Source: an uncultured Verrucomicrobiales bacterium
GTDB taxonomy: Bacteria; Verrucomicrobiota; Verrucomicrobiia; Verrucomicrobiales; Akkermansiaceae
NCBI GenBank assembly: GCA_937928735.1
Contig: CALFVF010000006.1
Location: forward strand, 25,175 to 89,174
Direction of reading: 5' to 3'
Length of the DNA stretch: 64,000 nt
Shown here: one piece after another, positions 36,239 through 44,115 of the stretch
Position numbering within the stretch: the first letter of the stretch is position 1
Layout of the letters: each line of letters begins with the position of its first letter
The notes under the pieces: generated by a model
Seen by the model: only the letters and a program-made list of their open reading frames with translations
Told to the model about the DNA's origin: nothing
Databases searched by the model: none
Program-made: the position numbers and the translations under genes

Positions 36239-36284
36239 TTGTAGAGTCTTTCAAACAAGTTAGCTCAACGCCCACTTCACCTAC

Positions 36285-36620
36285 ATGCCCGCCAAAAAGA
36301 AGACGACCGCCCGAAAGGCTACCAAAAAGCCCTCAAAATCCTTCGAGGAAACCCTCTGGGACACTGCCAACAAACTCCGCGGCTCCGTCGAGTCATCGGA
36401 ATACAAGCACGTCGTCCTCTCGCTGATCTTCCTCAAGTTCGTCTCCGACAAGTTCGAGGAGCGCCGGGCCGAGCTCGTGGCCTTGGAGGATGATGGCATT
36501 CCCTTTGAGGCCAAGATGACCGAGCTGAGTCAGACGCTCTACGCGCAGATGGACGAGGCCAAAGCCCTAGATCAAACCATCACCGAGAACCTCAAATCCC
36601 TAGGCTATGGCAGAAAGTAA
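36285..36620 (+). pseudogene. hsdM: hsdM remnant: N-terminal end joined in frame to C-terminal tail
   Basis: The 111-residue frame starts like a type I restriction-modification methyltransferase subunit (SFEETLWDTANKLRGSVE then YKHVVLSLIFLKFVSDKFEERRAEL, residues about 19-65). It then jumps to the usual C-terminal tail (ALEDDGIPFEAKMTELSQTLY ... ENLKSLGYGRK). HsdM is normally about 500 residues; the S-adenosylmethionine and NPPY motifs are missing, so it cannot methylate. The reading frame survived, so about 400 codons were lost in frame. The DNA is visibly GC-richer than its neighbours. It may be translated as a small protein. Confidence 0.75.
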
Positions 36621-36679
36621 CCTCACTCTCGCTTCCAGGGCTCAGTCCTTTTCCTTCTACCTTTATTCCCTTCTACGCC

Positions 36680-37534
36680 ATGACTGATAACCGTCATTTT
36701 CTAGGCCGCTCAAAGAAGGATCTTGGCGCGCCAGTTCCTCCGCCCAAGAATGTGCTACCAACCGACTACGGGGACTTCCTTCAATCGGTCAAAACTCACA
36801 TAGCGGGAGAGCGGCTCAAAGCGATTCTATCGGCTAATACCGCCCTCATTCTCCTCTACTGGGACCTTGGGAATCTCATTCTCGCCAAGCAAGACGCAGA
36901 ACAGTGGGGCAGCAAAGTCATTGACCGGCTCTCACATGACCTCAAAGAGGCGTTCCCGGAAATGTCAGGATTTTCGCCCAGAAACCTCAAATATATGAGG
37001 AAGTTTGCAGGCGCTTGGCCGGATCGGGCTATTGTGCAACGCACCATTGCACAAATCCCATGGAGCTCGAACCTCTTGCTATTAGAGAAACTTCAAAATC
37101 CAGAAACCAGACTTTTCTACGCTGAGAAAACGCACGCACATAGGTGGAGTAAGGTGGTCTTGGCTCATCAAATCAGTGCCGGTCTTCATGAACGAGAAGG
37201 CAAGCTGACCAACAACTTCGGCGTAGCACTCCCACCAAAAGGCTCCGATCTCGCTGTTCAGAAAAAAGTATCGGAAATGATGACTTGGGCATCAGGTAGC
37301 GCTCGTTCATTTTTTAGGAAGGGCGATTTTAAGACCCATGAAATATTGGCCCCCTCAGAAAACTTGCTGAAGGCTTTCGAAGATCAAGTAATCCCGATGT
37401 TTCTTGGGATCTCCAACAATTCATCAGAATCCGAAACCCTAGTAAAACTTCGCGACACCCTCCTCCCAAAATTCATCTCCGACGCACTCCGACTTGCAGA
37501 AACTGAACAACTACCTAAGGAGGCGCTGGCATGA
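36680..37534 (+). CDS. DUF1016 N-terminal domain fused to an HsdS C-terminal tail
   Basis: Residues about 25-185 match the N-terminal DUF1016 (YhcG-type) domain: LILLYWDLGNLILAKQ, GSKVIDRLSHDLKEAFPEMSG, FSPRNLKYMRKFAGAWPD and AQIPWSSNLLLLEKL. The C-terminal PDDEXK nuclease domain expected next is absent. From about residue 200 the sequence is like the end of a type I specificity subunit: GSARSFFRKGDFKTHEIL, AFEDQVIPMF and SETLVKLRDTLLPKFIS. The gene is thus a chimera with a junction near 190-205. Its stop overlaps the SIR2 start by 4 bp (ATGA). Function is unknown; it may only preserve coupling. Confidence 0.75.
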   Translation: MTDNRHFLGRSKKDLGAPVPPPKNVLPTDYGDFLQSVKTHIAGERLKAILSANTALILLYWDLGNLILAKQDAEQWGSKVIDRLSHDLKEAFPEMSGFSPRNLKYMRKFAGAWPDRAIVQRTIAQIPWSSNLLLLEKLQNPETRLFYAEKTHAHRWSKVVLAHQISAGLHEREGKLTNNFGVALPPKGSDLAVQKKVSEMMTWASGSARSFFRKGDFKTHEILAPSENLLKAFEDQVIPMFLGISNNSSESETLVKLRDTLLPKFISDALRLAETEQLPKEALA

Positions 37535-38571
37535 GCTTTACTCTTCCGGAAATGCTACCAGGAATCGAAACTGGCTTAAACAGCGTGGGATTTCTCTTTG
37601 GTGCAGGAACTTCGAAGGGGGCTGGGTATCCCTTAATGGGCGATCTAACCAAAGACGTCGTTGCTAAACTCAGCGCTGAAGACCGAGGCACTCTTGAATC
37701 TATTTTAGCCCTGAGCGGACTGCAATATGACGAGAGTGAAGGGTCACCGAATATTGAGATCTTAGGAGATCTCGTTATCGAAGCCTCAGTTAACGCTCCC
37801 AAAGCTGAGCACAACCAACTCTCCTCGGAGATTCAGCGACTCATCACCGAGATCATACTGTCCGTAGAGAACCCAAATTTAGAAGGCCACGTTAATTTCC
37901 TAGACGCCCTGAAGAAAAGAAGTTCAGGCAGCTCAACTAAGGTTACAATTTTTACCACCAATTACGATATCCTATTTGAACTGGCTGCAGGCGAGGTCGG
38001 AGTCAGAATGGAAACGGGTTTTGACGGCAGTCTCAAACGCACATTCTCACCTGATGCATTTGGTCTTTCGAGAGGCAGCCTCTCGGCGGGCAGATTCTTA
38101 ATCAAAAATGAACTGCACATCAATTTGGTTAAGCTTCACGGTTCGATCGCGTGGATGAAGCAAGATGAAACTCTCCACGAAACAGGCATCGACTTGGCAA
38201 ATCTGACGCATAATCGGGCCATCATTCTTCCCCGCCGGAGGAAAGTTATGGATACCCTGGCACATCCATTCGACCAACTATTTACGAAAGCATCCCGCAT
38301 TCTCGGCAATGAATGTAAGTATTTAGTGAGCTGCGGTTTCAGTTACGGCGACAAGCATATCAACGACGAGCTGCTGATACCGAAACTACGTGAAGGTAAG
38401 ATCAGACTTACAGCGCTATGCGGTGCAGAGCCAGAAACGCTAAGCGAATTAACGCCCTTCCCATCATTTCAAATAGGGCTCCCAGACCGCTGCGAGTCCA
38501 ACCTCTATTCAAAAACTGAGGGGACTGAATTCTGGAAATTCGACGCCCTTGCAGAACTATTAGCTCCCTAA
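37531..38571 (+). CDS. SIR2-family NADase of a SIR2-HerA defence pair
   Basis: The 346-residue protein carries the SIR2 NAD-binding signature GAGTSKGAG (residues 24-32), the catalytic Asn/Asp region FTTNYD (141-146; Asn144) and the His203 of KLHGS (201-205). It ends with a conserved SCGFSYGDKHIND stretch. SIR2 proteins next to HerA are known to deplete NAD during phage infection. All catalytic residues are present. It starts inside the previous stop (4-bp overlap) and is followed by herA after 7 bp, so the three are co-translated. It is intact, unlike the restriction genes around it. Confidence 0.9.
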   Translation: MSFTLPEMLPGIETGLNSVGFLFGAGTSKGAGYPLMGDLTKDVVAKLSAEDRGTLESILALSGLQYDESEGSPNIEILGDLVIEASVNAPKAEHNQLSSEIQRLITEIILSVENPNLEGHVNFLDALKKRSSGSSTKVTIFTTNYDILFELAAGEVGVRMETGFDGSLKRTFSPDAFGLSRGSLSAGRFLIKNELHINLVKLHGSIAWMKQDETLHETGIDLANLTHNRAIILPRRRKVMDTLAHPFDQLFTKASRILGNECKYLVSCGFSYGDKHINDELLIPKLREGKIRLTALCGAEPETLSELTPFPSFQIGLPDRCESNLYSKTEGTEFWKFDALAELLAP

Positions 38572-38578
38572 ATCAACG

Positions 38579-40297
38579 ATGTCAGAACAATACAAAATAG
38601 GCCGCATAACTGGCGTCTTGGCAGACCGGCTCACAATTTCCCTTGATGATCATATTTCGGAAGACGGGGTAGATTCTGGAGTCCCAGAGAATATGACAGT
38701 GAACCTACCTGGGGAAGCTGGGCCTACCCCGTTGCTCATCGGGCAGCCAGGAACCTTTGTCGCCGTATCGATCCCTTCGGGACAGCTCCTCGCGATGATT
38801 ACTGGGATCGACATGAAAGAGACCACACCTTCAGCTGCTGATCTCAAAGCAGCTGTGGCAGAAGACTCCGCCATCCCAGAAACGAACAAACGTGAACTAT
38901 CTGCAGTTCCCATCGGCACGATTGCTTCAGGAGGACAGTTTGAGCGAGGGGCTGACGTCCTTCCAACAGTGACATCACCAGCATTCGCGGTTTTCCCACA
39001 AACCATCAACTCAATTTACCAGCAATACGCAGAAGGGAATTTCTCGCTTGGGCATCTCTCATTGGTTCCTGAGCAAAAGGCAAACATCAACCTTGATTCT
39101 TTCCTTTCCAGACATGGAGCAATTTTAGGTCAGACGGGAGGAGGTAAATCTTGGGCAGTCGCTTCATTTCTTCAGAAGATCGCGGCATTCCCACAGTCGA
39201 CAGTCGTGCTGTTTGATCTCCATGGAGAGTATGCGCAAGCCTTCGGAGATGATGCAGAAATAATCTCAGGCGATGACATCGAGCTCCCGTATTGGCTGAT
39301 GAACAGCGAAGAATTGTTGGGCCTGATGGTGGATCGTAGTGAGTCGGCAGCCCCCAATCAGATCGCCAAATTCAAAAGCTTGCTTCAATCGGCGAAGGAG
39401 TCCCATGCGGAGAACCAATCGCTTGGAATAGAAAAAATCACGATCGATACGCCTGTCTACTTTGATTTCGAAGCTATCCTGAGCGACTTTCGAGCCTTAG
39501 ATGACCAGATGGTTCCTGGAGCAACAGGAAAGCCTAAACAAGGCCCCTTGTTCGGCCAATTCACGCGGCTACTCATGAGAGCTGATTCTCGACTCAGTGA
39601 TCGGCGCTACGACCTAATTTTTAAGCCTCAGACTTACAACACGAGCGCCTCGATGGAGGACTTGTTTAGAAAGCTTCTTGGTGAGAAAAATGACGACAAG
39701 AAGAGGGTTGTCGTCATTGACCTGAGTCCTGTTCCATTCGATGTCAGGAATTCGGTGATCTCTCTAATTATGCGATGTCTCTTTGATTTCTCGTATTGGT
39801 TCCGAAGAGTGAACGGAACGACATATCCCATCTCCGTTTTTGCCGACGAGGCTCACATCTATCTAAACGATCAGGACAGCGATGCTCGGTCGACCCGGGA
39901 GTCGGCAGAGAGGATTGCGAAGGAAGGACGAAAATATGGCATCAGCTTAACCGTCATTAGCCAGAGGCCGAGAGAGGTTTCTTCCACGATCCTCTCACAG
40001 TGTAATTCATTCCTTTGTTTGCGAATCTCCAATCCAGACGATCAGAACTATGTCAAAAACCTGCTGCCGGATTCAGTTAGGGGAGTTACAAGTATGTTTT
40101 CAACGCTGCGAAGAGGTGAAGCAATATTGCTTGGTGACTCAGTGATGATGCCAACAAGGATCAAGATTGACCGCCCTGCTCCAACGCCGCACAGCGAAGA
40201 TACCTCATTCTACGATTGCTGGAATGAAGATCCTAGCGAACTGAATGTAGCTGCGGTGCTAGATGCGTGGAGAAGGCAAAGCTCTAGTCAGAGCTAA
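38579..40297 (+). CDS. herA: HerA-like ATPase of a SIR2-HerA defence pair
   Basis: The 572-residue protein has an N-terminal HAS-barrel-like part (MSEQYKIGRITGVLADRLTI ...), Walker A GQTGGGKS (184-191), Walker B VFADEAH (near 418-424) and an Arg-rich sensor region ISQRPREVSSTILSQCNSFL. HerA forms a hexameric DNA-translocase ring; with SIR2 it makes an anti-phage complex (Nezha-type in the literature). The full set of motifs is present. It is 7 bp from the SIR2 gene and 9 bp from the hsdR remnant that follows. Confidence 0.92.
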   Translation: MSEQYKIGRITGVLADRLTISLDDHISEDGVDSGVPENMTVNLPGEAGPTPLLIGQPGTFVAVSIPSGQLLAMITGIDMKETTPSAADLKAAVAEDSAIPETNKRELSAVPIGTIASGGQFERGADVLPTVTSPAFAVFPQTINSIYQQYAEGNFSLGHLSLVPEQKANINLDSFLSRHGAILGQTGGGKSWAVASFLQKIAAFPQSTVVLFDLHGEYAQAFGDDAEIISGDDIELPYWLMNSEELLGLMVDRSESAAPNQIAKFKSLLQSAKESHAENQSLGIEKITIDTPVYFDFEAILSDFRALDDQMVPGATGKPKQGPLFGQFTRLLMRADSRLSDRRYDLIFKPQTYNTSASMEDLFRKLLGEKNDDKKRVVVIDLSPVPFDVRNSVISLIMRCLFDFSYWFRRVNGTTYPISVFADEAHIYLNDQDSDARSTRESAERIAKEGRKYGISLTVISQRPREVSSTILSQCNSFLCLRISNPDDQNYVKNLLPDSVRGVTSMFSTLRRGEAILLGDSVMMPTRIKIDRPAPTPHSEDTSFYDCWNEDPSELNVAAVLDAWRRQSSSQS

Positions 40298-40306
40298 CTC
40301 GGACCA

Positions 40307-40414
40307 ATGAAATTCACCGAAGCCCAACTCGAATCCGCCATCATCGAGCTTCTTGCAGACGCAGCGTTCCCCTTACTTCAAACAATGTACAAAAAAAGCC
40401 CTTATTCGCAATAG
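40307..40414 (+). pseudogene. hsdR: hsdR remnant: N-terminal stump
   Basis: The frame MKFTEAQLESAIIELLADAAFP is the usual start of the type I restriction subunit HsdR (about 800-1100 residues). After about 22 codons the similarity stops, and the frame runs through LLQTMYKKSPYSQ into the tRNA-Tyr terminator and ends at 40414. The nuclease and helicase parts are gone. It is 9 bp after the herA stop, so the intact operon ended in hsdR. The frame is too short to be a useful product. Confidence 0.7.
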
Positions 40415-40426
40415 AATATAGGGCTA
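40391..40426 (-). terminator. Intrinsic terminator of tRNA-Tyr
   Basis: On the minus strand AGCCCTATATTC ... GAATAAGGGCT is followed by TTTTTTT, a few bases beyond the tRNA 3' end. The hsdR stump overlaps it on the opposite strand. Confidence 0.85.
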
Positions 40427-40434
40427 AAGAAATA

Positions 40435-40520
<86 letters not shown>

Positions 40521-40850
40521 CCAGGTAATTTTGAATAGGCTTAGAATAAGCTACTCAAGGTTGTGTGCCTTTGTAGGCGCGGCGATTTCTATGAGTAGTT
40601 GGGTTTTGTTGCAAGATAAAAAAGGTATTTTCTTCATTAAAAATTCTGCCGGCGTTTCTACTTGAGCTGTGAGAAACTGATATTCAAAGAATAGTGAAAT
40701 CGTCTTCTGCTTCTCAAGAACGCATCTCGTTTTGGCTAAATTTCTCTCTTCTGCCCTTTTTTCCCAATAGAGTTGGAGAAAACTGAGAAAAATCTTTCTA
40801 TGGACACATTCCTCGCTTGGAATTTTGAAACTTAGATCTATTTTGTCGCC
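40521..40850. other. Intergenic region, tRNA-Tyr to bamD
   Basis: These 330 bases are AT rich and contain no gene that I can support. They should hold the divergent promoters for tRNA-Tyr and the bamD-like operon; I could not fix either. Confidence 0.5.
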
Positions 40851-41948
40851 ATGAACAGGTTCACCACAGCCATTCTTGCCACGACTTGTCTCCTTCTTGC
40901 TCCTTCTTGTAGCTTTTTGAAGCGGGGCTCTACAGCTGTTCAGAATATTTCTAGCGCTGCTTCGAGTAGCGTGCAGAAGGTTTCGAGTGCCACCTCCAGC
41001 AGGGTGAAGGGTATTTCTAGTGCTGCCTCGAGCAGTGTGCAGAAGGTTTCGAGTGCTACCTCCAGTAGGGTGAAGGATATTTCTAGTGCTGCTACCTCGA
41101 AGGTCTTAAGACGCGGTGCCCCTGACACTCCCGGGAGCCTCCTGAGTGAGGCTGTCGCTCTAGAACAAGCTGGCAAGACGTCTAAGGCTCACGGGTTGTA
41201 TAAGAAAATCGTCAAAGATTATGCACTATCCGATGAGGCAGCAGAAGCTTCTTTCCGCCTTCCTGAGAGCCTCTATCGCCAGAATGAATTGCGTGATGCT
41301 TTTAATGACTATCAAAAGTTCCTCGATAATTATAAGAGCAGTTCCCATTATGCTATGGCTCTCAAGCGCCAGGAGGATGTCGCCCATAAAGCTGCCGATG
41401 GCCATATCAAGCAGTCTTTCCTAGGTCTTAAGTCAAAAATCAGCCCTTCTGTTGCTGTTAAGATGCTGGAGCAGGTGATTACTAATGCACCGCAGGCAGA
41501 CAGTGCTTCGCGTGCGCAGTTCAAAATAGCGCAACTTCTTCAGAAGGAGGAGAAGTACAATTCCGCTCTCGATGCCTATCAGAAGGTCTCAGGTCTCTAC
41601 CCTTCTAGTAGAGAAGCTCCCCAAGCGCTCTTTAATACAGGCTCTCTCTATGTTCGTGAGACGAGAAACGGCAACCGCAACCAGGCCAATATTGGCCGCG
41701 CTAAGGATGCTTTCTATGATCTGGTGAATCTCTATCCATCCAGCAAGTTAGTGCCAGCTGCTCGCGGGCAAATCAAGAAACTCAACCAAAGTGATGTGAT
41801 GCGCAGCTATGAGACGGCTCAGTTCTACGAGAAGAAGAATCAGCCTAAAGCCGCTATTTTCTACTACAATGAGGTACTTAGTCGTGCGAAGTCTGGCTCT
41901 CTCCATGATCTCGCTAAGAAAAAAATTGCTGAACTGGGAAGTCGTTGA
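40851..41948 (+). CDS. bamD: Outer membrane assembly lipoprotein BamD-like, with an 11-residue repeat
   Basis: The 365-residue protein begins with a lipoprotein signal (lipobox LLAPSC, Cys20). Then five 11-residue repeats follow (residues 33-87; ISSAASSSVQK, VSSATSSRVKG, ISSAASSSVQK, VSSATSSRVKD, ISSAATSKVLR). From about residue 95 there are TPR-like units of BamD/YfiO type (EAVALEQAGKTSKAHGLYKKI, EASFRLPESLYRQNELRDAF, RAQFKIAQLLQKEEKYNSAL, QALFNTGSLYVRE). BamD is part of the beta-barrel insertion complex. It is larger than the usual 245 residues. The next gene, lptE-like, overlaps its stop, which supports an outer-membrane role. Confidence 0.82.
   Translation: MNRFTTAILATTCLLLAPSCSFLKRGSTAVQNISSAASSSVQKVSSATSSRVKGISSAASSSVQKVSSATSSRVKDISSAATSKVLRRGAPDTPGSLLSEAVALEQAGKTSKAHGLYKKIVKDYALSDEAAEASFRLPESLYRQNELRDAFNDYQKFLDNYKSSSHYAMALKRQEDVAHKAADGHIKQSFLGLKSKISPSVAVKMLEQVITNAPQADSASRAQFKIAQLLQKEEKYNSALDAYQKVSGLYPSSREAPQALFNTGSLYVRETRNGNRNQANIGRAKDAFYDLVNLYPSSKLVPAARGQIKKLNQSDVMRSYETAQFYEKKNQPKAAIFYYNEVLSRAKSGSLHDLAKKKIAELGSR
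40947..41111 (+). repeat. Coding tandem repeat, five 33-bp (11-residue) units
   Basis: Five units of 33 bp encode [IV]SSA[AT]SS.V[KQ]x. Units 1-2 and 3-4 form a nearly exact 66-bp duplication at DNA level, so the growth was recent in part. An 11-residue period suggests a coiled coil or amphipathic helix. Confidence 0.85.
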
Positions 41949-42478
41949 ACAGAATACATCATTTCATGTCTGCTTTCCTTAAGCTCTGTCTCTTCTGCAT
42001 CACGTTACTCACTTCTTGCGCGGGCTATCAGCTGGGCGGTTCTAAGCCTAACTTTCTCGCGAATGTCTCTAGTGTTTCTGTGCCTCAGTTTAAAAACAAG
42101 ACACTCGATGCTCGTGTTTCACCACTAGTGACGAGCTCTGTGGTGGATGAATTTTTAGAAGATGGCACACTGAGGGTCAAACGCTTTGAAGAGGCTGACA
42201 GTGTGCTAGAGGCAACTGTGGCTGAATTAGAGTACAAGCAGCTTCGCAGTGAGGAATTTGACACTCTACGCCCACTAGAACTAGAACTCAATATTGCCGT
42301 CACTTGGGAGTTGCTTGCTAATACGCCTGAGAGAAAAATTCTGGCGAGTGGAAAAGCTTACGGACGAACAAGCTTCTTCTCAGAGGTGAATCAAGCGACG
42401 GGTCGAACCAATGCGAATTCAGAAGCGAGTCGAGACGCTGCTCGCCAGATTGTATCAAGAATTGTCGATGGCTTTTAG
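41945..42478 (+). CDS. lptE: LptE-like lipoprotein (LPS assembly)
   Basis: LptE is the lipoprotein plug of the LPS translocon LptD. The product has a lipobox LLTSC (Cys25), then AGYQLGG and the NVSSVSVPQFKNKTLDARVSPLVTSSVVDEFL pattern typical of the LptE fold. I take the TTG at 41945, which overlaps the bamD stop (TTGA); ATG 41966 would give a shorter signal. The length of 177 residues is normal. The gene pair bamD-lptE is followed by rsmI after 3 bp. Confidence 0.8.
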   Translation: MNRIHHFMSAFLKLCLFCITLLTSCAGYQLGGSKPNFLANVSSVSVPQFKNKTLDARVSPLVTSSVVDEFLEDGTLRVKRFEEADSVLEATVAELEYKQLRSEEFDTLRPLELELNIAVTWELLANTPERKILASGKAYGRTSFFSEVNQATGRTNANSEASRDAARQIVSRIVDGF

Positions 42479-42481
42479 GGG

Positions 42482-43186
42482 ATGATTACTTTTGTACCCA
42501 CCCCTATTGGCCACCGAGGAGACATCACTTCGCGCGCGCTAGAGGTGCTCAGTGAGGCGGATATCATCTGCTGCGAGGACACTCGCCATTCTCGCCCTTT
42601 ACTCAAGCACTATGAGATCGATAAGCCTCTGGTCTCTCTCCATGATCATAATGAAGCCCACAAGGCTGAAGAAATTGTTCAGAGGGCTATTAAGGGAGAC
42701 GCTATTGCTGTGATCTCAGATGCGGGTATGCCAGCTATTTCAGACCCAGGCTACCGCCTTCTACGTGCGTGTATCCAACACGGTGCTGACTACACAGTTC
42801 TCCCTGGCCCCTCAGCGGTGCTGACTGCTCTGGTTGGCTCAAATTTCCCTGTACATTCCTTTTATTTCGGAGGGTTTTTATCTCAGAAGAAGGGTAAGCG
42901 CCGCACAGTTCTTGAGCATGCTTGTGCTCAGGATTTCACCTCTGTGTTCTTCGAGTCACCGCATCGGATTCTTTCTACGCTAAAAATCATTGCGGAGTTT
43001 GCCCCTGAGCAGCCGATTTGTGTCGCCAGAGAGCTGACTAAGAAGTTCGAGACATATCACCGAGGCACGGCACACCATCTCGCCGAATACTTTGAAAAAA
43101 AAGCGGCTAAGGGTGAAATCGTTCTTCTTGTCGCCCCATCAAGCTATCAGCTTATTGCACCCCATCCAGACATAGCCGATGCTTAG
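42482..43186 (+). CDS. rsmI: 16S rRNA (cytidine1402-2'-O)-methyltransferase
   Basis: RsmI uses SAM to methylate the ribose of C1402 in the decoding centre. The sequence has the family motifs FVPTPIGHRGDITSRAL, CEDTRHSRPLLKHY, ISDAGMPAISDPGY, LPGPSAVLTALV and FESPHRI. At 234 residues it is shorter than the usual 270-280, lacking the C-terminal tail. The downstream TIM-barrel gene starts inside it (8-bp overlap), so they are coupled. Confidence 0.93.
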   Translation: MITFVPTPIGHRGDITSRALEVLSEADIICCEDTRHSRPLLKHYEIDKPLVSLHDHNEAHKAEEIVQRAIKGDAIAVISDAGMPAISDPGYRLLRACIQHGADYTVLPGPSAVLTALVGSNFPVHSFYFGGFLSQKKGKRRTVLEHACAQDFTSVFFESPHRILSTLKIIAEFAPEQPICVARELTKKFETYHRGTAHHLAEYFEKKAAKGEIVLLVAPSSYQLIAPHPDIADA

Positions 43187-44105
43187 CTTTTCGACATGTT
43201 GGAACAATAGCCGACATACAGAAGGCGAGCCTCTTATTGATGAGATCTTAGAGCTAGGATTTTCTAACATTGAGCTGAGTCACGGCACGATGATCACGAA
43301 GTTACCAGGGTTTCAGAAAGCCTTTCGTGAGAATAAATTTCACTGTGTGGGGATTCATAATTTTTTTCCCTCTCCAGTGGAGGTGATGATCGATGCTCCT
43401 GATGCCTACGAATACACCTCCCATCGGGCGTGGGATCGGCAGCGCGCCATGGATATGACAGTGCGCACACTTGAGCTCGCAGCTGAGTTTAAGGCTTCCT
43501 ACGTGGTTCTTCATATGGGCTCGGTCCCGCTCAATCCGAAGCGCTATACAAAGGCGCTCACAGAAATGGTTAAAAACGAGCAAGGGGAGACCAAAAAGTT
43601 CCTCAAGCTCCGTGAAAAATTCATCAAACGCCGCGCGAAAAAAACGAAACTATACTACGCTCGTGCCATGGATGCTCTCGAGGAGCTTGCCCAAAAAGCA
43701 GAAGAATACCAGGTGAAGCTTGCTGTAGAATCTCGTAGTCGCTACGAGGATCTCCCCTCTGAGCCAGAAATGATCGAGCTCCAAGAGCATTTTAAAGATC
43801 ACCCTTGGGTTGGCTATTGGCACGACTTTGGTCACGTGCAGCTCAAGCATAATCTCGGCCTGCTCAATCATCATGATTGGCTGGAGAGTATGTCTGAGCA
43901 CTTGCTGGGCTGCCATGTGCACGATGTCTATTATCCACACCGTGATCACCGGACACCACTGACTGGTGAACTTGATTTCAAAGACCTTCTTCAGTTTGTC
44001 AAACCTGAGCTACCACACACTTGGGAACTCAGCCCTACTAGAAAAGCTGAGGAAATCCGTGAGGCTCTCGCTGCCTGGAAACAGGTCTTCCCGCAGACTC
44101 TGTAG
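43179..44105 (+). CDS. Sugar phosphate isomerase/epimerase-type TIM-barrel protein
   Basis: The 308-residue protein is of the AP-endonuclease-2-like TIM-barrel superfamily. Metal-ligand candidates are Glu in LAVESRS, Asp in YWHDFGH, His in CHVHDVY and Glu in TWELSP. The substrate is unknown: members act on keto sugars, inosose and others. It overlaps rsmI by 8 bp and ends 10 bp from a convergent antiporter gene. Confidence 0.8.
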   Translation: MLSFSTCWNNSRHTEGEPLIDEILELGFSNIELSHGTMITKLPGFQKAFRENKFHCVGIHNFFPSPVEVMIDAPDAYEYTSHRAWDRQRAMDMTVRTLELAAEFKASYVVLHMGSVPLNPKRYTKALTEMVKNEQGETKKFLKLREKFIKRRAKKTKLYYARAMDALEELAQKAEEYQVKLAVESRSRYEDLPSEPEMIELQEHFKDHPWVGYWHDFGHVQLKHNLGLLNHHDWLESMSEHLLGCHVHDVYYPHRDHRTPLTGELDFKDLLQFVKPELPHTWELSPTRKAEEIREALAAWKQVFPQTL

Positions 44106-44115
44106 TCAGCTGAGT

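Larger units (their letters stand above)
35808..36284. other. Intergenic region with repeat copy B and possible operator
   Basis: These 477 bases hold no gene that I can support. They contain the inverted-repeat element copy B (35981-36142) and a 6-bp palindrome GATAGT-TCAT-ACTATC at 36223-36238, 47 bases ahead of the hsdM remnant. A 64-codon plus-strand frame at 35951-36145 is the repeat-borne frame and not a gene. Confidence 0.6.

Noticed and set aside
36150..36290. Search for a repeated tRNA-Tyr 3' end at the left of the defence island
   Set aside because: No repeat of the tRNA 3' end is visible there, so no attachment site is claimed.
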